From Flavobacterium sp. N2820 (GTDB taxonomy: Bacteria; Bacteroidota; Bacteroidia; Flavobacteriales; Flavobacteriaceae), in the NCBI RefSeq assembly GCF_025947285.1, contig NZ_CP110008.1, positions 992,001 through 1,056,000 of the forward strand: 64,000 nucleotides of DNA, given 5' to 3'. Shown piece after piece: positions 18,656 through 26,496 of the stretch (its first letter is position 1; each line of letters begins with the position of its first letter). Under the pieces are notes generated by a model that was given only the letters and a program-made list of their open reading frames with translations, was not told the origin of the DNA and ran no database searches. Made by a program: the position numbers and the translations under genes.

Positions 18656-18948
18656 TTGTTAGTATGTTTCGATAAAAATAATGAAACTATTAATCCAATT
18701 CCAACAACTACATCCACTATATTCCAAATAGTTCTCCCTAATGCAATTTTAATAAAAGGTTGAAATAAAATGGCTAAAACAAGATAAATAAATGCTTCAT
18801 TTTTATACTCTTGTTGATTTGAACAATAAGCCAAATAACCAAAACCTACCAACGCAGCAAAACGAACGAATTGATAATAACCGTAAGGAAAATCGATGAG
18901 ACAACCGAAAAGGAGAATGGTTAGGATTAGTTTAATAGCTGTTTGCAT
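18652..18948 (-). CDS. Small membrane protein, DUF6804-like
   Basis: A 98-residue integral membrane protein with about four hydrophobic helices. The text PYGYYQFVRFAALVGFGYLA, LAILFQPFIKIALGR and WNIVDVVVGIGLIVSLF matches the DUF6804 family as I remember it. Function unknown. It overlaps the EEP gene by 4 bp (translational coupling) and starts 4 bp after the lipoprotein gene. Confidence 0.75.
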   Translation of the reverse strand: MQTAIKLILTILLFGCLIDFPYGYYQFVRFAALVGFGYLAYCSNQQEYKNEAFIYLVLAILFQPFIKIALGRTIWNIVDVVVGIGLIVSLFLSKHTNK

Positions 18949-18952
18949 TGAA

Positions 18953-19201
18953 TTATCTATAAGATGTTGAAATATAATAACTTGAAGTGTAATCTCTACT
19001 TAATGATTCGCTTCCTGCATAATTATCATCTTCAAAAGCTGGAACTGCAGCAGAATCAATATACATAGAACCATCTTCTTCCTGAAAAGATGAATCAACA
19101 ACTATAGCAGATTCATCAAATTTATAATTTTCTGAATTTTCTGAATTTTCTTTGCATGAGAGAAATACTGTTAATGTAACAATAAATAAATATTTTTTCA
19201 T
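18953..19201 (-). CDS. Small acidic lipoprotein
   Basis: An 82-residue protein with a lipoprotein signal, LTVFLSC, so the mature protein would begin at Cys16. The mature part is acidic and Ser/Tyr-rich with no recognisable domain (for example EEDGSMYIDSAAVPAFEDD). It lies between the small membrane proteins of the ten-gene operon, 11 bp after the upstream gene. It may be the lipid-anchored periplasmic partner of the membrane complex encoded there; that is inference from context only. Confidence 0.65.
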   Translation of the reverse strand: MKKYLFIVTLTVFLSCKENSENSENYKFDESAIVVDSSFQEEDGSMYIDSAAVPAFEDDNYAGSESLSRDYTSSYYISTSYR

Positions 19202-19212
19202 AAATATGAAAT

Positions 19213-19719
19213 TTAATGATAAAAAGGGGTTTCAACTACAGGTAAAAACCATCTTAAAAAATGCTCATAAACAGACAAAAGACAATAAACTAGTAATGTT
19301 GATAAACTTAATTTAAAAATGAAATAAGAATAATTATTATTTCCCAATTCAATAGAATCTTGTCGTTTACCAAAAGAGAAAATGACTAATTTTTCTGTAA
19401 TTAAAAAAACAATAGCAGAAAATACAAATGACAAACCAACGTAGATAAGTATTTTTTCCATAACTGCTAAAAATGTATTTTCAGTTGTAGCAGAATATAT
19501 AAGTACTTCAATTGAATTTTCAATCATTTCTAAAGAGACTTTAAGCATCAAGAAGAAAGGTAACAAAATAGATAAATACCATAAAACCGAACTAGTATTT
19601 AAACTTAAATTAGTTGTATTAATATTTCTCTTTTTTGCTAAAATAGAAATTAAATTCAATGCAATAAGTAAAGTTACTATTGCTACAAGAAAAGTAAAAA
19701 AAAGACTCTGTTTATTCAT
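19213..19719 (-). CDS. Four-helix membrane protein of the DUF4407/transglutaminase operon
   Basis: A 168-residue protein with about four transmembrane helices (near 7-27, 45-62, 92-112 and 132-155). No domain is recognised. Its start lies one base after the stop of the transglutaminase-like gene, and the lipoprotein gene follows after 11 bp, so it belongs to the ten-gene operon. A structural role in an inner-membrane complex is plausible but unsupported by motif. Confidence 0.6.
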   Translation of the reverse strand: MNKQSLFFTFLVAIVTLLIALNLISILAKKRNINTTNLSLNTSSVLWYLSILLPFFLMLKVSLEMIENSIEVLIYSATTENTFLAVMEKILIYVGLSFVFSAIVFLITEKLVIFSFGKRQDSIELGNNNYSYFIFKLSLSTLLVYCLLSVYEHFLRWFLPVVETPFYH

Positions 19720-19720
19720 A

Positions 19721-21502
19721 TTATTTAGATTTTAAGGATATTCTCCAATAATTAGTATTTGAAATGTCATTCGAAATTATTCCAGGTTTTGCACCCAAAG
19801 CTGTAGTTTCCCACAAAATATATTTTTGATTCTTATAATTATAGGATAAACCATTATAGGGCAAGTTAATACCTAAAATGGAATGACCGTAAAACTCACT
19901 ACTCATTACAGCTACATCATAGTTGTAGTGTGACAAAATGGTATAAAGCAAAAGTGTTCTAGTATCGCAATCCCCTTTTAAATTAGTCATAAATTCAACT
20001 GGAGTATTAATTCCAAATCGCTGATTTCCATCACAAAAACCTTCATTATTTAAAAGGTATGTTCTTGTAAAACGGTCGTTGTATAAAGATGGGTCACATC
20101 CGTTGGATAAAACTAAAGCATAACGTATGTCTTGAACAAAGGTTACAACCATTTCAGCAAATTGTCTTGTATTCAATTGATTTGATTTTTGAATACTATC
20201 AAACATGATATACAAGCTATTTAATTTAGATTTATCATACTCTTTTAAATTATGTATTATCTGATCATAACTTCTTATGTTTTGGTCATTTAAGCCCAAA
20301 TTGTTTTTAAAAAACGAAGCTTTTCTATAGTCACTCAATTTAATTTGATAGGTTCCTTCATAAACTTTTCCTCTATAATCTTTCCATTGTCTATATCGAG
20401 TTATTATACTGTCATTCGTTTCCTGAACTACTAGCGTAGAATCAGTTGGGTTCAAATTATCTGTATCATTATCTATAACTGGTAATGGTTCTACTATAGG
20501 TATTGTTTCCCTTGGAACATCTGTACTTGATGGTATTGGAGAAAAATTTCTACCTCCTGCACTATTGCTAAAGTTGTAAATTAATGAACCTATAAATGTA
20601 ATTAATAATAACGGACCTAAAATCCTAAAAATCCATCTAAGGACTGGTCCTAAAAAAGAAATTAGAGCAATTAAAATGAAGAAGCCTATTAAATATAAAA
20701 GTCCTGGAAAAAATTTAATCAATAAAAAGAGTCCAATTATTACCAATAAAACACTAAAAATACTTGAAAAGCAACCGTCTCCAATTGGAGGTGAATTTAT
20801 CGGTTTATAAATATAGTCACTCCAAATGGTATCATCATGGTGCTTACAACGGTACTCTGTACTAATATAATCTCCTTTTCTGTTGGTTCTACCTGTTGTA
20901 ACTTTACTTGATTCGCAAACTTTATTATCCGTTATTAAATCATTATTCTCATCTTCGTCTTCATCTCTTCCATTATTTAATTGCTCTTTAATTTCCTCTA
21001 CTATTTCACTTTCATAGTCAAAAACATACCCAGTTACATAAGCATTAAAAGAACCAAATACTTCATCACCTTCAGTTTGATGTAATTTTCGAATTATTTC
21101 AAATTCATAAAGCTTTGGCTCTAACAAATTAATCCCAAATCTTTCACCATCAGAAAACATTTGTACAGGTAACGTCGATGGCAATTTGTCTTTTGGGAAA
21201 ACATTTCCAGAAATTGAATCAACATTTATTCCTTTAAAATCATTTGGAAATTCAAACGAGTTATTTTTCCTTACATCATCTTTTGACTTACAATTTACTT
21301 CAGCTTCATATATTTCGAAATCAAATAAATCTTCATAACTAGAATAACCAACTAATCGAGTTCCTCTATATTTTCCAGAGATAGTTCCTTTTAAATAGGT
21401 TTTTCTTGGAGTAAGAATCTCTATAGTTATCTTTACATAGTTTTTTCCGTCTTCACCAACAAAAGACTCAATATTCAAAATATTTTCAATTGTATTTTCC
21501 AT
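19721..21502 (-). CDS. Membrane protein with C-terminal periplasmic transglutaminase-like domain
   Basis: A 593-residue three-part protein. Residues 1-185 form a beta-rich, acidic domain. A short Cys/His-containing segment (about 194-236, with STEYRCKHHDD) precedes three closely packed transmembrane helices (about 245-312). A Pro/Thr-rich linker leads to a C-terminal domain (about 385-593) with a transglutaminase-like catalytic order: Cys512 in LKGDCDTRTLL, His540 in YGHSILGI, and Glu565 in ILWETTA where Asp is usual. This is the fold of papain-like proteases and protein cross-linkers. The domain should act at the periplasmic face, cleaving or cross-linking an envelope protein. It sits directly after two DUF4407 genes in one operon, so all three probably form one complex. 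Confidence 0.7.
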   Translation of the reverse strand: MENTIENILNIESFVGEDGKNYVKITIEILTPRKTYLKGTISGKYRGTRLVGYSSYEDLFDFEIYEAEVNCKSKDDVRKNNSFEFPNDFKGINVDSISGNVFPKDKLPSTLPVQMFSDGERFGINLLEPKLYEFEIIRKLHQTEGDEVFGSFNAYVTGYVFDYESEIVEEIKEQLNNGRDEDEDENNDLITDNKVCESSKVTTGRTNRKGDYISTEYRCKHHDDTIWSDYIYKPINSPPIGDGCFSSIFSVLLVIIGLFLLIKFFPGLLYLIGFFILIALISFLGPVLRWIFRILGPLLLITFIGSLIYNFSNSAGGRNFSPIPSSTDVPRETIPIVEPLPVIDNDTDNLNPTDSTLVVQETNDSIITRYRQWKDYRGKVYEGTYQIKLSDYRKASFFKNNLGLNDQNIRSYDQIIHNLKEYDKSKLNSLYIMFDSIQKSNQLNTRQFAEMVVTFVQDIRYALVLSNGCDPSLYNDRFTRTYLLNNEGFCDGNQRFGINTPVEFMTNLKGDCDTRTLLLYTILSHYNYDVAVMSSEFYGHSILGINLPYNGLSYNYKNQKYILWETTALGAKPGIISNDISNTNYWRISLKSK

Positions 21503-21508
21503 TGTTGG

Positions 21509-23017
21509 TTATTCTTCTAAATTATAAATGAAATCTAAAAACTCTTTTTCATTATTTTTAACGACATTGATTGAAGGTCTAATTGTTCTAAATGGAGAAT
21601 CCAACCAATATTCAAATTTTTCTACATGAGCTAAAGAGTATTCTTTATAAATATCTTCTACTAATATTTTGTATTTCTGTGGATTAATATCTTTTAATTT
21701 CTCCAATAAGGGTAATATTCGCTTTAACGATTCTTTATTGTATTCTTTAATTCTTTCTGAAAGAATAATCGAAAACTTTTGTTTTATTATTTCATATTCA
21801 TCTAAAATGATTTTATGTTCAATTAGCATTCTATGAAAATAATAATCCGAAGTATTATAATCCTGAATTTTACTTTTTAAAATGGTACTTGATAACCAAC
21901 TAAAATTAGTGGTTTGAATAAGTTGTTCTCTTAATTTAATAAAATCTGAATTATTCCTTTCAATATTAAATAACCTAGCACATAAATCTCTTACTTTGTA
22001 TTTTGTATAGATTGGAATTAAAAAAATAGAACAAACTAGTATTGTTAAAATCCATGAAAAAGGATTTTTAATTAATAATAATTGAATCGTTTTAACATAA
22101 AAATTACTTTTATCAAGAATTGAATTTAAATTTTGATAATTTTCGTTTTTTTCAATAAGGATATTTTTAAAATTAGAGACAAATGCATTAAACATTTTAT
22201 AGTAACTATTTGAAATATAACTTATTGAAATATTTGCAATAAATTGATTATCTGAAGTTAGTTCATTGTTTAAATTAATCTCTATGTCATTAATTAATAA
22301 TTCTTTTTCTTGCTGTTCTTTATTATTTAAAAATAATTGTTCATCTAATTGATTAATTCTTCTAATTTTAAACAATGATTCTTTCAAAAATAAGCTATCA
22401 CTTATAACTTTAGATTCGATAATAGCTATTTTACTTTTTAAATCATGTTCTTCACTTGGATTTGAAAAAAACAATACTTTACTTTTAAATTCATTTAAGG
22501 CTTGTAATTCATTTTTTATCAATCCTTTGTTAGTGAGTGAAAACATTTTTACCCTTTCAATGACTTTATGCTTTGCAATATCATCTTGTACACTTTTGGA
22601 TAACAAAAAAACATTCAGTGGTTGGGCAATAATTATAGCTAATAACATCATAAACCCAATACGTAATAACATTGAAAGATTAAAAAAATTAAAAGAAATA
22701 GTTTTTGATTTCTTATTTTTTGTACTTAAAGGAATAATTGGAGGTGATATAGTATGCAATAACAATAAATATAGATTTACTACAATAAATCCCCAAATGA
22801 TTCCAACTGGTAAACTTATCCAGAAAGCACCATCAAACATGGAATACACAAAAAATGATGCACTAAAAAAGCAACCAATGAAAATAAGTAACACAAAAAA
22901 GCCAAGAAACGCAAATCTGTCTCGAATACGTTGATTACACTTTTCAAGTATTAGCATATCTTCACCTGAACAAGTTAATAGAAAGCGAAAAAACTTTTTA
23001 TGAATTCTTTTCTCCAT
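21509..23017 (-). CDS. DUF4407-like membrane protein, second paralogue
   Basis: A 502-residue protein that resembles the neighbouring DUF4407 protein: an N-terminal FLLTCSGEDMLILEKC segment, three early transmembrane helices (about 34-60, 64-90 and 117-137), a charged coiled-coil stretch (about 140-300), a fourth helix (about 322-345), and a long cytosolic tail of about 150 residues. It is much more divergent from the family than its neighbour, with little similarity outside the first 140 residues. It overlaps the upstream DUF4407 gene by 20 bp and is followed after 6 bp by the transglutaminase-like gene. The two DUF4407 proteins may form a hetero-oligomer with paired coiled coils in the periplasm. 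Confidence 0.7.
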   Translation of the reverse strand: MEKRIHKKFFRFLLTCSGEDMLILEKCNQRIRDRFAFLGFFVLLIFIGCFFSASFFVYSMFDGAFWISLPVGIIWGFIVVNLYLLLLHTISPPIIPLSTKNKKSKTISFNFFNLSMLLRIGFMMLLAIIIAQPLNVFLLSKSVQDDIAKHKVIERVKMFSLTNKGLIKNELQALNEFKSKVLFFSNPSEEHDLKSKIAIIESKVISDSLFLKESLFKIRRINQLDEQLFLNNKEQQEKELLINDIEINLNNELTSDNQFIANISISYISNSYYKMFNAFVSNFKNILIEKNENYQNLNSILDKSNFYVKTIQLLLIKNPFSWILTILVCSIFLIPIYTKYKVRDLCARLFNIERNNSDFIKLREQLIQTTNFSWLSSTILKSKIQDYNTSDYYFHRMLIEHKIILDEYEIIKQKFSIILSERIKEYNKESLKRILPLLEKLKDINPQKYKILVEDIYKEYSLAHVEKFEYWLDSPFRTIRPSINVVKNNEKEFLDFIYNLEE

Positions 23018-24269
23018 TATTTATGGTTGAAATATAATTATCTAAATTTTCATCGATTTTTTTCATTTCACGTTCTTTATATTTTTGAACAGCATAATCA
23101 GTTAATTCTTTTTGGATTTCTGTAACTTTTATTTTTTCATATATTAATTTTTCAGCTTCATGATTAATAACAAGGTGTCTTTCTACTCCTTCTTTGTCTT
23201 TATATTTATCATATTGCACTTCAATACCATAATCTGCTTTAATTAACTCATCTCTATTTTCTGCTAAATAATCATAGGTTGTTTTAGTTAACATTAATTT
23301 AAAAAATATTGGGGTTAACTCAATTGCCATAAAAAGTAAAGTAATGAAAAGAGAAATCCAAAAGCCTGCAATTTCATGAGCTTTTTGAATTCTTATTAAT
23401 AACCCATCTAACGAAGCTCCTTTCTTTTCGGCAATTGCAATATCTTTTTGTTTTTGAAGTTCATAACTTCTTCTGTCTTGCAAGGAGTTCTTATACTCTT
23501 GAGTATTTTCTAAGGCTTCTATTTGTGTTTCTAATAAAACTGCTTGTCTTTCTAATTCTTTAGCTCTTGGTCCAAAACCATCTCCATTATTGTTCTTTCC
23601 AGTAATTTCTTTAGATATTTCAATTCTTAAATCCGCAACTTGTCTATTTTTTTCATCAATTGTTGTTTGTAACTGTCCTAACTTCACTTTAATTTCCTTC
23701 ACTTTCGCCTCATAATTTGTATTGGCTTGTGCGATTAACGAATTTTTTTCTTTTTCTTGTTCTTTTTGAACAGCTAAATTAATTTCCGTTTGAAACATTC
23801 TTATCTCAATTGGTTTTGAAATAGTAATAGCGATAATCATACCCATCAAAATTCTGGGAATAGCAGTTTTAAATTCTAACCAAGTAATTTCCTCCGTACC
23901 ATCACCTTTACCTGTACTAGTAACTATAAATCTATCTATATTAAAAATTATCAATCCCCAAATAATACCAAAAACAATTGATAATATTATAGTAGTTGTA
24001 TCTACTGAAACATTATCAATTGTGTTTACAATTGTTTTAGTTTTATTTATAACATCAGAGGACTTTGGAGAAAAAATAGTATAAAACGCATATCCTCCTG
24101 CTAGTCCTGCCATTGCACCTGTGGCAAATACAATACCTCCTAAGCACATATATTTAATTTGGTCTGAGTATGTAGCTCGTTCTAACAAATATTTATCTCC
24201 TCCAGCACATTTCCACAGAAATTGCATTATTTTTCCAGCTTTAGGTAATTGATAATAATCGCGTGTCAT
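22998..24269 (-). CDS. DUF4407 domain-containing membrane protein
   Basis: A 423-residue protein with the DUF4407 layout: LWKCAGGDKYLLERA at the N-terminus, transmembrane helices near 33-62, 97-117 and 140-160, the conserved IIWGLIIFNIDRFIV and AITISKPIEIRMF segments, a charged coiled coil (about 170-290), and a fourth helix with AIELTPIFFKLM. Family members are known only as membrane proteins of unknown function. The gene overlaps both neighbours (4 bp with the upstream gene, 20 bp with the downstream one), so its stoichiometry with them is probably fixed by translational coupling. Confidence 0.88.
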   Translation of the reverse strand: MTRDYYQLPKAGKIMQFLWKCAGGDKYLLERATYSDQIKYMCLGGIVFATGAMAGLAGGYAFYTIFSPKSSDVINKTKTIVNTIDNVSVDTTTIILSIVFGIIWGLIIFNIDRFIVTSTGKGDGTEEITWLEFKTAIPRILMGMIIAITISKPIEIRMFQTEINLAVQKEQEKEKNSLIAQANTNYEAKVKEIKVKLGQLQTTIDEKNRQVADLRIEISKEITGKNNNGDGFGPRAKELERQAVLLETQIEALENTQEYKNSLQDRRSYELQKQKDIAIAEKKGASLDGLLIRIQKAHEIAGFWISLFITLLFMAIELTPIFFKLMLTKTTYDYLAENRDELIKADYGIEVQYDKYKDKEGVERHLVINHEAEKLIYEKIKVTEIQKELTDYAVQKYKEREMKKIDENLDNYISTINNGEKNS

Positions 24270-24790
24270 ATAAAGTCGTTTTGAGTGAATGAATTTGTTT
24301 TAATCTGTACCTTCTTATTTGGAATAAAAACTTTAGAAGTTTCTATGTGTACATTTTTTGTTGTGATATTTATTTGATTATTAACTAGTTTAGGAATATC
24401 TGCAACTGTTAATGAAATATTTAAGTTTGAAAGTTGAGTTTTGAAAGACTCGTTATTTAAAGATTTGTTTGGACTAACTTCTATTACGTAGTGCTTCTTT
24501 TGAAACCAACCATAAACAATAAAAGGTATTTCTGAATCAATATTTTTAACATTAAAAATCTTAATCTTATTTTCTAAAGTAATTTTATTATTAATCTTAT
24601 AGTAGATGGCATTTTTAAAGCGATAATTAATTATTAATAAACTATTTTCAAAAATGACTTCATTATCACTATCAAAATAAAGTTCTTTGAGATGTTTGTC
24701 TTTTCTGAATAAAATCAATAGAAAACGTAACGCTATTTTGAAATAGAGTTTAATGTAAATAATGAAATCATTAAGTAAATTACTAACCAT
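24266..24790 (-). CDS. Hypothetical protein of the DUF4407 operon
   Basis: A 174-residue protein with no recognised domain. The N-terminus (about 8-30) has a hydrophobic stretch that may be a membrane-proximal helix. The rest is strand-rich and basic, with a tail containing several I-x-T and V-x-I repeats. It ends in a 4-bp overlap with the DUF4407 gene, so the two are translationally coupled. A cytosolic or peripheral partner of DUF4407 is the simplest inference. Confidence 0.55.
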   Translation of the reverse strand: MVSNLLNDFIIYIKLYFKIALRFLLILFRKDKHLKELYFDSDNEVIFENSLLIINYRFKNAIYYKINNKITLENKIKIFNVKNIDSEIPFIVYGWFQKKHYVIEVSPNKSLNNESFKTQLSNLNISLTVADIPKLVNNQINITTKNVHIETSKVFIPNKKVQIKTNSFTQNDFI

Positions 24791-24823
24791 TTATAAAGTA
24801 TTATTATGCTTTCATTCAAATTT

Positions 24824-25366
24824 TTATCTCAAACTAGTTCTTATATAAAATTGCCAAGAATAAGCTTGACTACTATTTAATGTCTCTGTTCCAATGTAAG
24901 GAATAACTCCGGGAGCTGAAGCTCTAAAATCATATTCACCAGGTATTAATTTTATATTCTTTGTTTCATAGGCCGCAAAACGATATACCTCAGTATTCAT
25001 TTTAAGAGTAAGTGTTTTACTTGTATTATTAAATATTTTTACTTCAGAATCGTAATCAGATGACTTTCCATTTGGAGTAAAAACACTTTGATCACTTTTA
25101 TTAACTACTTTTCCAATTTTAACATATGACTTATGTACATATCCTTCTCTATCTGTAGCAATGTCAATTACATTGTAATAATCATTTTCTGTTTCAAGTG
25201 AAACAATAAAAATTTGAGTATTTGGTTTTAATGAACTAATAATGTTGTCATCAACGCTTGGTTCTTCTCTAAAATTAACTTGTTTCGTAATTGTACCAAG
25301 ATAGGATTGGCTAAACATTCCGTTTGATACTAAAATTAAAAATAATGAGAGCAGTATTTTTTTCAT
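24824..25366 (-). CDS. Secreted bacterial SH3-domain protein
   Basis: A 180-residue exported protein. The signal peptide (about 1-19, ending in NGMFSQ) is followed by a bacterial SH3 domain (about 24-85) with the signature VNFREEPSVDDNIISSL and YVHKSYVKIG. The C-terminal half (about 100-180) is a beta domain of unknown type. SH3b domains of this kind bind cell-wall peptides or proteins. It is the second gene of the ten-gene operon, one base after the regulator stop, so it may be the periplasmic sensor or ligand of the complex encoded downstream. Confidence 0.8.
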   Translation of the reverse strand: MKKILLSLFLILVSNGMFSQSYLGTITKQVNFREEPSVDDNIISSLKPNTQIFIVSLETENDYYNVIDIATDREGYVHKSYVKIGKVVNKSDQSVFTPNGKSSDYDSEVKIFNNTSKTLTLKMNTEVYRFAAYETKNIKLIPGEYDFRASAPGVIPYIGTETLNSSQAYSWQFYIRTSLR

Positions 25367-25367
25367 A

Positions 25368-25598
25368 TTACAAATTTTTATAGTTATTCTTAAACCTCAA
25401 CCCACACTCCCCATCATAACAATAGCTCTTTTTTGAAGTATTGTAAATGATAGGTGCTTGAAGTTCGTTTTTCATAAATTCTAAATAATTATATATAGTT
25501 CTTTCGGACACAGTAATCTTTTCCGCAAAGTCTTTCGGACTTCCCGTAAATTCAACTTGTATCAGTTCGTGAATCTTTATGATAATACGTATATCCAA
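25368..25598 (-). CDS. Small HTH transcriptional regulator heading the DUF4407 operon
   Basis: A 76-residue protein with a winged helix-turn-helix of the HTH_11/DeoR type: SPKDFAEKITVSERTIYNYLEFMKNEL followed by a wing-like AxIIYNTSKKSYCY. It ends in a Cys-containing tail (YDGECGLRF). There is no ligand domain. The only possible start is TTG at 25598: an in-frame stop lies nine codons upstream and the next methionine is residue 42. It is the first gene of the ten-gene operon, so autoregulation is likely; a perfect ACTGCA/TGCAGT inverted repeat in its leader (25624-25642) is a possible binding site. Confidence 0.7.
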   Translation of the reverse strand: MDIRIIIKIHELIQVEFTGSPKDFAEKITVSERTIYNYLEFMKNELQAPIIYNTSKKSYCYDGECGLRFKNNYKNL

Positions 25599-25623
25599 AC
25601 TATTTACAATTATAATCTCTTAT

Positions 25624-25642
25624 ACTGCAACCAGAATGCAGT
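25624..25642. promoter_or_regulatory. Inverted repeat in the operon leader
   Basis: ACTGCA and TGCAGT, 7 bp apart, form a perfect 6-bp inverted repeat between the putative transcription start and the TTG start of the HTH gene. The position fits an autorepressor site or a leader hairpin. Confidence 0.4.
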
Positions 25643-25672
25643 CATTCTTAGATTACTATAATTTAATCTTGA

Positions 25673-25718
25673 CAAACATAAAACCAATAAAAATCTATTC
25701 CTTACGGAAAACCGTAAA
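25673..25718 (-). promoter_or_regulatory. 46-bp promoter module, copy 1 (HTH-SH3-DUF4407 operon)
   Basis: Base-for-base identical to 26415-26460. On the minus strand it contains the inverted repeat TTACGG-N4-CCGTAA (25702-25717) and ends in TATGTTTG (25673-25680), an exact -7 element. No TTG exists at the -33 position, and the inverted repeat is centred at about -41, the place for an activator that substitutes for a missing -33 box. It drives the minus-strand operon starting at 25598. Confidence 0.75.
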
Positions 25719-25741
25719 CAAACTAAAAAAGTTTTTTTCTA

Positions 25742-25841
25742 GATTTGAAACAGATTAAACTTTCAAATCTTTAATCTTATCACAATAAGGCTATATGCCG
25801 TAGATGAAAATCTTTAGTCCTGCTTCGGTGGGACTTTTTTT
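25742..25841 (+). ncRNA. Candidate small RNA or isolated terminator on the plus strand
   Basis: A 9-bp stem (25742-25750 with 25761-25769) is followed 46 bases later by an 8-bp stem with two G:T pairs and a TTCG loop (25816-25835) and a run of seven T. The terminator points along the plus strand, where no protein gene precedes it. It could end a small RNA transcribed divergently from the operon promoter. No promoter is identified. Confidence 0.35.
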
Positions 25842-25890
25842 GTAATTGTCTTCTCAAAAAAATCATAAATCTGAAATTTTTTGAGTAAAA

Positions 25891-25928
25891 AAAGCTTCGA
25901 ATTGTAAAGTTTTACAACACGAAGCTTT
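25891..25928 (-). terminator. Terminator of the lipoprotein gene at 25951-26388
   Basis: A 9-bp outer stem (25891-25899 with 25920-25928) and a 7-bp inner stem (25902-25908 with 25911-25917), with seven T on the minus strand just beyond. It lies 22 bp after the lipoprotein stop. Confidence 0.8.
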
Positions 25929-25950
25929 ATTAGGCTACAGAATAAATTGT

Positions 25951-26388
25951 TTATTTCTTTTTTTGTAAAATAACAGGTTGTGTTTTTTCTACTTTATTAT
26001 TTATAGTGGTTTTGATTTCCAAAAACTTAATATCCTCTTCTTTAATGGGTCTAAAGTTTTTGTAGAAAGCCAACCATCCATTAACCGTTAATTCCGTTTT
26101 TCCGTTTATAGTGGTTGATTCAAACTTTGGTTCAATTAAAAGATCTGCATTGTTCTCTTTTAATAATTCTCTAACAATTTCATTTTTAGCGTTTTCTAAA
26201 GATTCAATGCTTTTCAACTTAATTGTTTTTGAAGTTTTCTGAGGATTTACTTCTAAATCTGCAATAACAGGTTTATGTAGAACACCAGCACCATAAATAT
26301 CAATTGTTTTTGCTGTACCTGATTTAATAGTATTACAAGAAATAATTGTTGTAGCTAACAGAGATAAAATAAGGATTTTTGTTTTCAT
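25951..26388 (-). CDS. Lipoprotein of unknown function, co-regulated with the DUF4407 operon
   Basis: A 145-residue lipoprotein: the signal ends in the lipobox TIISC, giving a mature N-terminal Cys18. The mature protein contains an alpha/beta segment (about 55-110) with ENAKNEIVRELLKENNADLLIEPKF, which resembles small periplasmic proteins that bind or scaffold other envelope proteins, but no family is recognised. Its promoter is an exact copy of the 46-bp module that precedes the HTH-SH3-DUF4407 operon, placed 27 bp from the start. Shared control suggests a shared pathway. Confidence 0.7.
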   Translation of the reverse strand: MKTKILILSLLATTIISCNTIKSGTAKTIDIYGAGVLHKPVIADLEVNPQKTSKTIKLKSIESLENAKNEIVRELLKENNADLLIEPKFESTTINGKTELTVNGWLAFYKNFRPIKEEDIKFLEIKTTINNKVEKTQPVILQKKK

Positions 26389-26414
26389 TTTTAATATTTT
26401 TAAAGTTTATGCAC

Positions 26415-26460
26415 CAAACATAAAACCAATAAAAATCTATTCCTTACGGAAAACCGTAAA
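26415..26460 (-). promoter_or_regulatory. 46-bp promoter module, copy 2 (lipoprotein gene)
   Basis: Identical to 25673-25718. The minus strand holds TTACGG-N4-CCGTAA (26444-26459) and the -7 element TATGTTTG (26415-26422), which predicts a leader of about 20 nt before the ATG at 26388. The flanking bases differ between the copies, so the identity stops exactly at the functional unit. Confidence 0.75.
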
Positions 26461-26496
26461 GTGATTATTTTTTTTAAAATTAATGGAGAAAAAAAT

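Noticed and set aside
22527..22934. 135-codon plus-strand frame within the DUF4407-like gene
   Set aside because: It is the complement of a well-supported membrane protein and has no independent signal.
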